A stretch of 7,099 bases of DNA from Candidatus Zixiibacteriota bacterium. GTDB lineage: Bacteria; Zixibacteria; MSB-5A5; GN15; JACZUZ01. The translations under genes were made by a program, and so were the position numbers. The stretch is taken from assembly GCA_022572905.1 (NCBI GenBank), contig JACZUZ010000097.1, forward strand, positions 1 to 7,099. Direction: 5' to 3'. Shown here piece after piece: positions 1 to 5,693 of the stretch (position 1 is its first letter; the number at the start of each line of letters is the position of its first letter). The notes below the pieces were generated by a model. The model made no database searches. It worked only from the letters and a program-made list of their open reading frames with translations, and was not told the origin of the DNA.

Positions 1-1317
1 CCTGAGCGATTTGGATTTTTCGACTCCGACGATAAGGAGCGGATTATCTCAAATCGCATCGAGGCGGAATTCCCATTCGCGGTTCACCGGGTCGCCACAT
101 TCCTGTCCACCAATCTACTTTTTCCGTCTGAACCCGGCAATGGCGAAACGCCACTATATATCCAACTATCGACCGAGCAGGAGGCTCTTGTCTATCATCC
201 AACTGATTTTTCCATAGCGGGGAAGTCGCCAGACGGGGCAAGCGGAACTTCGGTCGAGGTTTATCCGGGGATATCTTTTTTCGCTGGAGAAGCGCTCTAT
301 GTTGGATTGCAATGGACCGCCGGATACCCAGCAAATCCTACTATTGGACTCGAGACTGATCTGGGAGTTATCTCGGAGCAGGAAGTCGGATATCTGGGGG
401 AATCCGGAGCCGTCTGGATTCAATCAACCGAATTCTATGCACTGGAAGTGGACCTGCTTGGCTGGAAGCCGAATAGTCTTTTCGCTACGGCGAACTCATC
501 GACCATGCAGTTTAGCTTATGGTATTCGGCGGACTCGCTCAAACCGGCCTCCGACGCATTCGCCCGAACCGAGATTTCATCGCTAACTCTAACATCCTTG
601 TTCGCTTACCAATCCGACGGTATCGTGGGTATAGCCGCCCTCGATACCACCAATCACCTGGTTTCTGATACTATCTACGCGAAATTGCAACTTGATAAGT
701 TTCCGCTCCTCAATATTTCTCCGGAGCAGGTTGAATTAGTTTGGATCGATTCATCCGCGAATCCAGAATTTATTTCAATTTCAAATTCGGATCTGGAATC
801 AGTTTCCGTGCGTCTCTCTTCTCTGGATAGTCGTGTGAAAATAACCCCGAGTATTGTCATTATTCCGGGTAATGACGGGGAAGCGCTGGTCAAGCTTGAG
901 TTGGTCCAAAGGCCTGATTTAGCGCTGGAGACTCCTGCGTCAATTATTATTTCATCCGATCGCGACTGGTATCCTGTCAAGTACGATGTAAATCTTAAAG
1001 TAAATCTACAGACTTTCGTTGGTCCGGACGAGGCTACAACCCCAAAGAGTTTTGAAGTATCTGAAGCCTATCCAAATCCTACCCGCGGGGAAGTGTTATT
1101 GAAAATAGTATCCCCTGTCGCAGATGAATTTCGCATTGAAGTTTTCAATGTGCTGGGTCAGCTTACGTTTTCCCACAGCGAAATTTTGAAGGGAGAGCGA
1201 GAATTATCCTTGCGCCTCGAGCCCAGCAGTGATCTACCTCTGGCGACAGGAGTTTACTTCATTCGTATCTCCACTCGGACCGAAACTCAGATGAGAAAAG
1301 TTTTGTTGATTCGCTGA
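1..1317 (+). CDS. Secreted protein with C-terminal type IX secretion (Por) sorting domain, 5' partial
   Basis: The frame is open from the first base of the window to the TGA at 1315-1317, so the visible 438 residues are the C-terminal part of a larger protein whose start lies upstream. The last 85-90 residues (about 351-438) match the Por/T9SS type A sorting domain: an AYPNP motif (PNP at 358-360), then FNVLGQ, then ATGVYFIRI, and a basic KVLLIR end. In that family the domain directs a Sec-exported protein across the outer membrane, after which it is usually removed. Before it, roughly residues 235-345 (LLNISPEQ, then ISISNSD, then ASIIISSD) look like an Ig-like beta-sandwich of the ASH/DUF1573 type; this is an inference from pattern. 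The N-terminal part (about 1-230) is beta-rich and unassigned. No enzyme motif is visible. The next gene is convergent on the other strand, so this gene ends its transcription unit. Confidence 0.85.
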   Translation, partial: PERFGFFDSDDKERIISNRIEAEFPFAVHRVATFLSTNLLFPSEPGNGETPLYIQLSTEQEALVYHPTDFSIAGKSPDGASGTSVEVYPGISFFAGEALYVGLQWTAGYPANPTIGLETDLGVISEQEVGYLGESGAVWIQSTEFYALEVDLLGWKPNSLFATANSSTMQFSLWYSADSLKPASDAFARTEISSLTLTSLFAYQSDGIVGIAALDTTNHLVSDTIYAKLQLDKFPLLNISPEQVELVWIDSSANPEFISISNSDLESVSVRLSSLDSRVKITPSIVIIPGNDGEALVKLELVQRPDLALETPASIIISSDRDWYPVKYDVNLKVNLQTFVGPDEATTPKSFEVSEAYPNPTRGEVLLKIVSPVADEFRIEVFNVLGQLTFSHSEILKGERELSLRLEPSSDLPLATGVYFIRISTRTETQMRKVLLIR

Positions 1318-1357
1318 TCTTCAATTTATTCGAGCGCTTACACAAACTCTGGCAGGC

Positions 1358-1431
1358 AAAAAATGAGGGCTCTTCTCTGGTTGGGTAGAGGGGGCTAGGA
1401 AACTACCCAGTGACAGCAGAGAGTCACCCTC
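1358..1431 (-). terminator. Large nested hairpin with U-tract, probable terminator of the DUF1573 gene
   Basis: Three stacked stems nest here. GAGGG (1365-1369) pairs with CCCTC (1427-1431). TTCTCTG (1373-1379) pairs with CAGAGAG (1417-1423), including one G-U pair. GGGTAG (1383-1388) pairs with CTACCC (1403-1408), closing a 14-nt loop. Read on the minus strand, the outer CCCTC is followed by A and six T (1364-1358), as in an intrinsic terminator. On the plus strand no T-run follows. It lies 90 bp past the stop of the minus-strand DUF1573 gene. The stem is longer and more interrupted than a usual terminator, so a structured RNA in the 3' UTR is the alternative. Confidence 0.55.
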
Positions 1432-1447
1432 GGGCATAAATTTAGCG

Positions 1448-1480
1448 AATTGTCACAAATTGTCAATAGGTTTTGTCACA
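1448..1480. repeat. Three short TTGTCA repeats between convergent genes
   Basis: AATTGTCA occurs at 1448-1455 and again exactly 10 bp later at 1458-1465, and TTTTGTCACA follows at 1471-1480. The 10-bp spacing is one helical turn, as in some protein-binding sites. The location between two gene 3' ends makes a promoter-operator role less likely. This may be only AT-rich chance similarity. Confidence 0.3.
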
Positions 1481-1520
1481 GCTGGGCCTTCTTTCTTGTC
1501 CCTTTCAAAGTAGCGGCCCG

Positions 1521-2261
1521 TCAATATCGAATGATTTTGACCGGAGTGGAAATTCGCGTCGGAGGATCGGTATCAAATTCGAGAGTAAAGCACGCGTAAT
1601 AAGCGCCTTTACTCTGACGCTCATTGGCCGTTACGATCACCTCTCCGTACTCCTGCGCATCGACAGACCAGTCCGCTGAAGTGACACTGAACAGCGAACT
1701 GTCGTAGTAAACAAGAGAATAATTCAGATCGTCTTCCGAGTAGTTTCGGATTTTGACTGTATCCACTGTCTGGCCCGGCAAAAAGAATACCGAACGAGGA
1801 CGCATGTCAGCTTGTTCGGGATGCCCACCAATAACCGCTCTGAATGTCGCCATTTGTTTTGGCGCGAGCTTATCGCTTGAATGGACAATCACTCCCCGGT
1901 TCTGGGGTCCGTAGAAATTCTTGGTGTCGAATGTGATAACTAACGACGCAGTATCCCCTGGGGAGATAAGTTCTCTCGCTTTTGCTCTGGTGCATTCGCA
2001 GGTGGATTCGGTCTTCGTGATTTGCAGTGTGTCATCACCTGTGTTTTCCAAAATGAACTTATAGACCAAACGATAATCAATCGGAACGTATCCAAAATCC
2101 CATTGTGGTTGAGGCTTAATTTCGAGCGTCCCGAAGTAACTCCCCTTGCGCGGGATTCTCGCTCTCTCGGTTGAGCTGGCGTCGTTTGACTGTGCTTGGA
2201 TTGTCACTGGAACTGAAGCAAGAAATAATGTCACAAATCCTCCCGCGAGAACCCCTGACAC
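1521..2261 (-). CDS. Exported DUF1573 (Ig-like) domain protein
   Basis: Counting from the GTG at 2261 the protein has 246 residues. It starts with a hydrophobic stretch (about 4-23, ending TIQAQS) that looks like a signal or anchor segment. Residues about 50-130 carry the DUF1573 pattern: WDFGYVP, then FILENTGDDTL, then STCECTRA with the family's Cys-x-Cys at C88 and C90, then SPGDTASLVITFD and RGVIVHSSD. A second beta-rich half (about 150-246) reads like another degenerate Ig-like domain. DUF1573 proteins are exported and of unknown biochemical role. The start is uncertain. The GTG has no clear ribosome binding site, and the frame stays open upstream to a stop at 2421-2423 and encodes a basic stretch (FRNIKRP) typical of a signal-peptide n-region. 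An AGGAG sits 9 bp before an in-frame CTG at 2363-2361. A weak promoter-like pair (TTGCCA at 2460-2455, AATGAT at 2437-2432) lies further upstream on the minus strand. Confidence 0.82.
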   Translation of the reverse strand: MSGVLAGGFVTLFLASVPVTIQAQSNDASSTERARIPRKGSYFGTLEIKPQPQWDFGYVPIDYRLVYKFILENTGDDTLQITKTESTCECTRAKARELISPGDTASLVITFDTKNFYGPQNRGVIVHSSDKLAPKQMATFRAVIGGHPEQADMRPRSVFFLPGQTVDTVKIRNYSEDDLNYSLVYYDSSLFSVTSADWSVDAQEYGEVIVTANERQSKGAYYACFTLEFDTDPPTRISTPVKIIRY

Positions 2262-2440
2262 CGCACCGGAAAGGATTATGGTCCTTTCCGCGCTAAGGAA
2301 AGGCCGTTTGATATTCCGGAATGTTGGGGAGTGCGGTTTCGGCGGTATTAACGAGGGATTCAGAGCTTTTGTCTCCTGTTCATGGTGTAGAATTCTTGAG
2401 CGCGAGGGTGGTTTTCTTGGCTATCCTGATTATCATTAGT

Positions 2441-2570
2441 CGCTGGGACGGGTTTGGCAAGCCCATACGCAGGGTTACGGTGGCCACGACTGGGCCGTAG
2501 CGCCATTCCTGGCCTCGTAGCCACCGAGTGGGCCCGCGGGGCCACGTTGGCGCTTGCCAGCCGCTGTGCA
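2441..2570. other. GC-rich, strongly foldable island; candidate structured RNA or palindromic repeat
   Basis: By hand count 91 of 130 bases are G or C (70%), against 41 of 110 (37%) in 2571-2680. The main hairpin is 2479-2525: GGTGGC (2479-2484) pairs with GCCACC (2520-2525), ACGA (2486-2489) with TCGT (2515-2518), and GGCC (2493-2496) with GGCC (2511-2514). It is followed by GTGG/CCAC plus CCC/GGG (2528-2545, one bulged G) and by TGGC/GCCA around a GCTT loop (2548-2559). No T-run follows on either strand, so it is not a simple terminator. No known RNA family signature (RNase P, SRP, tmRNA, 6S) was recognised. Open frames through it on the minus strand are low-complexity, arginine- and proline-rich, and lack a start signal, so coding is unlikely. 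Confidence 0.4.
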
Positions 2571-2904
2571 ATAGATTATACAATTATTGCCGTTGGCGAC
2601 AATGTTTGCGGCCAGAAAATATCACAATAGCCGACGAAAGGTCAAATAATCGGTCTAAAAACCAAAAAAAACATGGAACCTGCTCGGGGCTTTGTGGATA
2701 CCAATTATAGCGACATCGCCACGGACTTTGGTCTCTCCCAGCGAAGTCTATCATATCCACAACGTATTCGCGAGAAATCTATCCGGATAAACTCTCTCCC
2801 GAGAGTAGGCGTGGCCCTCTGAACTTGAAATTCGCTCCGAATCCGGTCGGCTCGGGAATGAAGATTGCTACGTTATAAGTTAATAACCTTTACTTTATGA
2901 ATTC
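2571..2904. other. AT-richer intergenic stretch with no supported gene
   Basis: This upstream region of the SPOR lipoprotein gene contains only small palindromes. Examples are GCAATA/TATTGC around 2568-2590, ATCCGGAT at 2781-2788, and ACTCTC/GAGAGT around a TCCC loop at 2791-2806. A 49-codon open frame from ATG 2673 to TGA 2820-2822 has no ribosome binding site and no recognisable motif. The promoter of the downstream gene must lie here if it is transcribed alone, but I find no convincing -35/-10 pair. Confidence 0.4.
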
Positions 2905-2911
2905 AGGGAGG
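2905..2911 (+). promoter_or_regulatory. Ribosome binding site fixing the start of the SPOR lipoprotein
   Basis: AGGGAGG lies 6 bp before the ATG at 2918. An earlier in-frame ATG at 2897 has no such site, and starting there would put seven polar residues before the lipoprotein signal peptide. This decides for 2918. Confidence 0.8.
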
Positions 2912-2917
2912 CAAAAA

Positions 2918-3454
2918 ATGAAATTAATCTCCAGAGTCATGACATTCTATTTCCCGATTTTCGCCGTTCTTCTCGCTTTGACCGTAATAGCTATCGGTTG
3001 CGCCGACAGCGAAGAAGAATTGGCCAAACTCGAGCAAAGGCGGCTCGATTCGATAGCTACCGAGGATTCACTGGCCGCTATTGTCAGAGCCGAACAGCAG
3101 AGAGTTCAGGATTCTATCCGGACGGTTGAGGATAGTCTTACTGCATTGGCCGAGGCGGAAGAGGCCGCGAAAATGCCCTCGCGCAAAGGCTTGGTGATTG
3201 AACCGGGAGTCTTCACAGTCCAGATAGCGTCATACGATAATTCCGAGGACGCCCAGCCGTTTTACGGCAAGCTCTCCGGAGAGGGTCTCGATCCGTACAT
3301 TATCGAGGTGGTGGCGCTATTCGGCGACGAAGAGAGATTGGTGTTTCGTTTGCGGTTTGGGAAATACGATTCCAAGGACGAGGCCCACAATCGCGGCAGT
3401 GAAGTGGCCCTGCGCCATGAACTCGATTACTGGGTAGACAATTATAAACGCTGA
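2918..3454 (+). CDS. SPOR-domain lipoprotein
   Basis: The product has 178 residues. Residues 1-28 form a lipoprotein signal peptide: basic start MKLISR, hydrophobic core, and lipobox AIGC with the lipidated cysteine at C28, followed by ADSEEE. Residues about 31-87 are a charged Ala/Glu/Arg/Ser-rich helix, probably coiled coil. It has an internal duplication: DSIATEDSLAAI at 44-55 is echoed by DSIRTVEDSLTAL at 65-77. Residues about 96-175 match the SPOR domain (FTVQIASYDNSEDAQPFYGKL, then VFRLRFGKYDSKDEA). In studied members SPOR domains bind denuded glycan strands of peptidoglycan at division sites, so a periplasmic, membrane-tethered role at the cell wall is likely but inferred. No division gene is adjacent. 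It appears monocistronic, with its own ribosome binding site upstream and an intrinsic terminator 92 bp downstream. Confidence 0.88.
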   Translation: MKLISRVMTFYFPIFAVLLALTVIAIGCADSEEELAKLEQRRLDSIATEDSLAAIVRAEQQRVQDSIRTVEDSLTALAEAEEAAKMPSRKGLVIEPGVFTVQIASYDNSEDAQPFYGKLSGEGLDPYIIEVVALFGDEERLVFRLRFGKYDSKDEAHNRGSEVALRHELDYWVDNYKR

Positions 3455-3455
3455 A

Positions 3456-3495
3456 CCCGTTCAACGGGTGTGACGCCCATTCAATGGGTGTGAGC
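3456..3495. repeat. Two tandem 20-bp mini-hairpin repeats directly after the SPOR gene stop
   Basis: Unit 1 (3456-3475) begins CCCGTTCAACGGG and unit 2 (3476-3495) begins CCCATTCAATGGG; both continue GTGTGA-type into the next segment (TGTGA at 3469-3473 and 3489-3493). Each forms a 4-bp stem around TTCAA. The two differences in the stem are paired: G-C in unit 1 becomes A-T in unit 2. The first unit starts two bases after the TGA stop codon. Confidence 0.7.
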
Positions 3496-3545
3496 CATTG
3501 CATGGCATGCTAACCCTGTCACTTTCTTTCTAGCGCTAACAAACG

Positions 3546-3577
3546 AAGGGAGCCGATTTTTTTCGGCTCCCTTTTCT
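3546..3577 (+). terminator. Intrinsic (rho-independent) terminator
   Basis: GGGAGCCGA (3548-3556) pairs perfectly with TCGGCTCCC (3563-3571) around a T6 loop, and the stem extends by AA/TT. It is followed by TTTTCTT. It lies 92 bp after the SPOR gene stop and would end that transcript. The A-tract before the stem is too short to make it an efficient bidirectional terminator. Confidence 0.92.
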
Positions 3578-3604
3578 TATGTGAGTTGCGTGTGCTATTC
3601 GTAG

Positions 3605-3629
3605 GGTGGAAACGTCTGCTGTTTCCGCC
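3605..3629. repeat. Palindromic intergenic element (9-bp stem)
   Basis: GGTGGAAAC (3605-3613) pairs with GTTTCCGCC (3621-3629), with one G-U pair, around the loop GTCTGCT. It opens the repeat mosaic that fills 3600-3945. There is no T-run after it, so it is not a terminator; it resembles REP-type dispersed palindromes. Confidence 0.55.
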
Positions 3630-3648
3630 TATGGAATTTTCGGGTGGC

Positions 3649-3669
3649 CCATGGGCTTGCCCTGGGTAT
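3649..3669. repeat. Short repeat, copy 1, forming a hairpin
   Basis: The 21 bp here match 3776-3796 at 17 positions (CCAT, CTTGC and CTGGGTAT are shared). In this copy CCCA (3648-3651) and GGGC (3653-3656) pair with GCCC (3659-3662) and TGGG (3663-3666) around a TT loop, with T3652 bulged. An 11-bp part (ATGGGCTTGCC, 3651-3661) also occurs on the minus strand inside the GC-rich island at 2456-2466. Confidence 0.45.
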
Positions 3670-3730
3670 CTTTTCTATGTCGTGGTCGGCTTGGTGGCCC
3701 GGTCGTTCGTCCGGGTTTCATATTGCGTAC

Positions 3731-3779
3731 GGCAAATGTCCGGACTCGGCTGAGCTCGCCGAAGTCACATCTGCCCCAT
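3731..3779. repeat. Inverted, expanded copy of the GGCAGATGT palindrome
   Basis: GGCAAATGT (3731-3739) faces ACATCTGCC (3767-3775) with one mismatch, enclosing an inner CGGC/GCCG hairpin. CACATCTGCCCCAT (3766-3779) is the exact reverse complement of 5661-5674 and 5874-5887, which belong to the palindromes after the dockerin gene. So this is a relative of those elements, in opposite orientation and with a longer loop. Confidence 0.55.
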
Positions 3780-3796
3780 TATCTTGCGCTGGGTAT
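3776..3796. repeat. Short repeat, copy 2
   Basis: Matches 3649-3669 at 17 of 21 positions in the same orientation. The hairpin-forming GGGC of copy 1 is replaced by TATC here, so this copy no longer folds the same way. The region around it (3600-3850) has open frames in several phases, but none has a ribosome binding site or a recognisable protein. Confidence 0.4.
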
Positions 3797-3851
3797 TTTC
3801 GGAACGGGGAAATCCGCGATCACAGATCACGGCCACACGGACAAATCTTTT

Positions 3852-3941
3852 GTCATGCTGAGGAGCCCTTGGCGACGAAGTATCTAAAAACGAATTAGAC
3901 AAAAATGGTGTTGATAGATTCCTCGGCAAGCCCGGAATTAC
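3852..3941 (+). repeat. MITE-like palindromic element, copy A (degenerate)
   Basis: It starts GTCATGCTGAGGAGC and contains GGCGACGAAGTATCT. It ends with a 24-bp stretch (TAGATTCCTCGG onward, 3916-3939) identical to copy B, then TAC instead of GAC. The inner CTGGC/GCCAG stem of the other copies has decayed to CTAAA. It has the same orientation as copies B and C and lies 120 bp before the dockerin gene. No transposase is encoded. Confidence 0.75.
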
Positions 3942-3969
3942 GTTGCGCGGATAATTCATCAAATAACTC

Positions 3970-3997
3970 TTGATTGTGGGACGCATTGGGCTATATT
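3970..3997 (+). promoter_or_regulatory. Candidate sigma-70-type promoter of the FG-GAP/dockerin gene
   Basis: TTGATT (3970-3975, four of six consensus positions) and TATATT (3992-3997, five of six) are separated by 16 bp, about 65 bp before the ATG at 4062. The pair lies just after repeat copy A, so the gene probably has its own transcription start. The call is by eye only. Confidence 0.4.
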
Positions 3998-4061
3998 TTA
4001 GCAAGTACATCTCTGGCGAGCCGGACTCACCAATTCGGCCAACTGTCTGAAAGGAAATTGA

Positions 4062-5498
4062 ATGCCCACCAATCTACATCGATGCTGTTCATTGAATTGG
4101 ATCGTTTTTTACATTGTAGCGGTTGCAGCGGTTCCGCAGATTACTCATTCCGGGCAACCTCTCTTCAGCTCGCCGAATAACTTTGTAACAGGTGTGGAAC
4201 CAATCTCTATTTCATCAGCAGACGTGGATGGCGACGGAGATATTGATATCATGACTCCGAATTGGACTTCAGGGGACGTGTCAGTTCTGTTAAACAATGG
4301 TACCGGATCCTTTTCAGCTCCCGTTAATTTCACAGTAGGTAGCAGGCCGAGTTTTGTTTCTCCAACCGACCTTGATGGCGATGGCGACATTGACTTGGCT
4401 GTTGCCAATTTTGGGTCTGACAATATTGCGATTTTGATTAATGATGGAAACGGTGTATTTGCTGCCGCTATTTATTACGAGGTGGGTGACGGCCCACATT
4501 CAATATATTCAGATGATTTTAATAGCGACGGTTACAACGACCTTGCGGTAGTAAATTTCTTTTCTAGCAGTGTAACAATCCTGGTGAATCAAGGCGCGGG
4601 TACTTTTGTGGCCAGCGCCACCTATCCTGTTGGACTCAATCCCACGTGGGTAGTTGCACATAATTTCGATGGAGACCTCATTCTCGACCTCGCGGTAGTA
4701 AACAGGCAGTCGGATAACATCTCAATCCTGATAGGAAATGGCGACGCATCATTCAAAGCGGCGACGAGTTTTCCTTGTGGAGACGATCCCCTCACCGCCG
4801 ATGTTGGGGATTTCGATGGGGATGGCGATATTGACATTGCCATAGCAAACCTTCTGGGACTTTCAGCCACAGTATTGTTGAATAATGGTGATGGAACATT
4901 TCAACCACCCGTGTTCTATGAATCTTTGGGCAACCCCCATGGAGTCATGGCCACAGACCTTGATGATGATTGTATTATTGACCTTGTCGTAACGAATCGC
5001 AACCCTAGCACGCCGACGAAAGTATCCGCATTCAAGGGTGTTGGCGACGGAACATTTGAGTCCGCCATATATTTTGAAGCGGGAAGCGACCCGAATAAAC
5101 TCTCCGTTGCGGACTTCGACGGTAATGGTAGTCCTGATTTAGTGGTTTCTAATGTCACTGTAGATTCGATATCAATTCTCTTCAACTTAGTCCCTTTCGC
5201 CGTTCCGGAAGATACGGATGGTGACGGATTGCTTGATATATGCGATCCATGCCCTCTCAATCCCATCAATCCATGTTGTTGTGATCTGGCTGGCGATATC
5301 AACGATGATGGTGATGTGAATATTGGCGACGCTATCTACATCGTAAAATACATCTTCGAGGATGGAGAAGCGCCACCCTGTCTTGATCAAGCTAATGCAG
5401 ATGGTGGAGTCGACATTAACATTGGCGATGCCACCTATATCGTTAAGTTTATTTTCCAGGACGGCGAAATTCCAGCGTGCGGAACGACGGGATCATGA
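4062..5498 (+). CDS. Secreted FG-GAP/VCBS seven-repeat protein with C-terminal dockerin
   Basis: The protein has 478 residues. The start is supported by AAGGA at 4051-4055, 6 bp before the ATG. Residues about 12-30 (WIVFYIVAVAAV) form a signal-peptide-like core. Seven FG-GAP/VCBS repeats follow, with metal-loop motifs starting at residues 54, 103, 152, 201, 250, 299 and 351: five exact 49-residue periods and a last of 52. The best loops read DVDGDGDID, DLDGDGDID and DFDGDGDID; those at 201 and 299 have lost ligand residues. Seven repeats suit a seven-bladed, integrin-like, calcium-binding propeller. Then come a thrombospondin-3-like loop (DTDGDGLLD, 384-392), a Cys-rich linker (CDPCP, CCC at 405-407), and a type I dockerin: loop 1 at 412-423 (DINDDGDVNIGD) with helix AIYIVKYIF, loop 2 around 442-456 with a two-residue insertion. 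Dockerins bind cohesins, but no cohesin lies in the window; the partner and ligand are unknown. Confidence 0.9.
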   Translation: MPTNLHRCCSLNWIVFYIVAVAAVPQITHSGQPLFSSPNNFVTGVEPISISSADVDGDGDIDIMTPNWTSGDVSVLLNNGTGSFSAPVNFTVGSRPSFVSPTDLDGDGDIDLAVANFGSDNIAILINDGNGVFAAAIYYEVGDGPHSIYSDDFNSDGYNDLAVVNFFSSSVTILVNQGAGTFVASATYPVGLNPTWVVAHNFDGDLILDLAVVNRQSDNISILIGNGDASFKAATSFPCGDDPLTADVGDFDGDGDIDIAIANLLGLSATVLLNNGDGTFQPPVFYESLGNPHGVMATDLDDDCIIDLVVTNRNPSTPTKVSAFKGVGDGTFESAIYFEAGSDPNKLSVADFDGNGSPDLVVSNVTVDSISILFNLVPFAVPEDTDGDGLLDICDPCPLNPINPCCCDLAGDINDDGDVNIGDAIYIVKYIFEDGEAPPCLDQANADGGVDINIGDATYIVKFIFQDGEIPACGTTGS

Positions 5499-5511
5499 TT
5501 CGCAGGATGTA

Positions 5512-5693
5512 TAGGAGTTGTGTCGCGCATCAACTGTCATGATGAGGAGCTTTTTGGCGACGAAGTATCTGGCAGAGAATTAGCGCCAGTGTCGCCCTTA
5601 GATTCCTCGGCAAGCCCGGAATGACAACTAATCGTAAAATCTATTGTTCATTTCTTGAAGATGGGGCAGATGTGGACATCTGCCGCCCACGAG
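5512..5693 (+). repeat. Composite repeat unit 1 (contains MITE-like copy B and GGCAGATGT palindrome)
   Basis: The unit begins TAGGAGTTG (5512-5520). It continues into copy B (5536-5625), which opens GTCATGATGAGGAGC, closes GAATGAC, and has an inner CTGGC (5569-5573) pairing with GCCAG (5585-5589). After a spacer with AACTAATCGTA and TTGTTCATTTCTTGAAG comes the perfect 9-bp palindrome GGCAGATGTGGACATCTGCC (5665-5684), and it ends CCCACGAG (5686-5693). Open frames across it have no start signal and are judged non-coding. No separate terminator for the dockerin gene is seen; these hairpins may serve. Confidence 0.8.

Noticed and set aside
44..334. Open frames on the minus strand and in other phases inside the first gene
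   Set aside because: They overlap a clear T9SS-tailed coding sequence, are compositionally random and have no start signals.
1438..1466. TTGACA-like minus-strand promoter at 1466-1461
   Set aside because: The -10 match is poor (TAAATT) and the transcript would run antisense into the first gene. Probably chance in AT-rich sequence.
2360..2583. Two overlapping minus-strand open frames through the GC-rich island
   Set aside because: Arg/Pro-rich low-complexity products, no ribosome binding site, no motif. They are explained by high GC content lacking stops.
2673..2822. 49-codon plus-strand frame starting at ATG 2673
   Set aside because: No ribosome binding site, no recognisable domain, and a poly-A tract rather than a leader in front.
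2822..2875. Short reading NLKFAPNPVGSGMKIATL, resembling the start of a T9SS tail (APNPV)
   Set aside because: It ends after 18 residues and has no open protein frame upstream. Could be a gene remnant, but is too short to call.
2851..2879. TATAAG at 2874-2879 as a promoter -10 for the SPOR gene
   Set aside because: No acceptable -35 at 16-18 bp spacing (CTCGGG at the expected place).
3456..3495. CRISPR array from the 20-bp tandem units
   Set aside because: Only two units, no spacers between them and no cas genes.
3456..3580. Possible tRNA, because GTTCAA occurs after the SPOR gene
   Set aside because: No acceptor, D or anticodon arms can be drawn. The motif is the mini-hairpin loop.
3606..3898. 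Two overlapping plus-strand frames in the repeat mosaic before the dockerin gene
   Set aside because: They run through palindromic repeats and copy A, have no ribosome binding site and give no recognisable protein.
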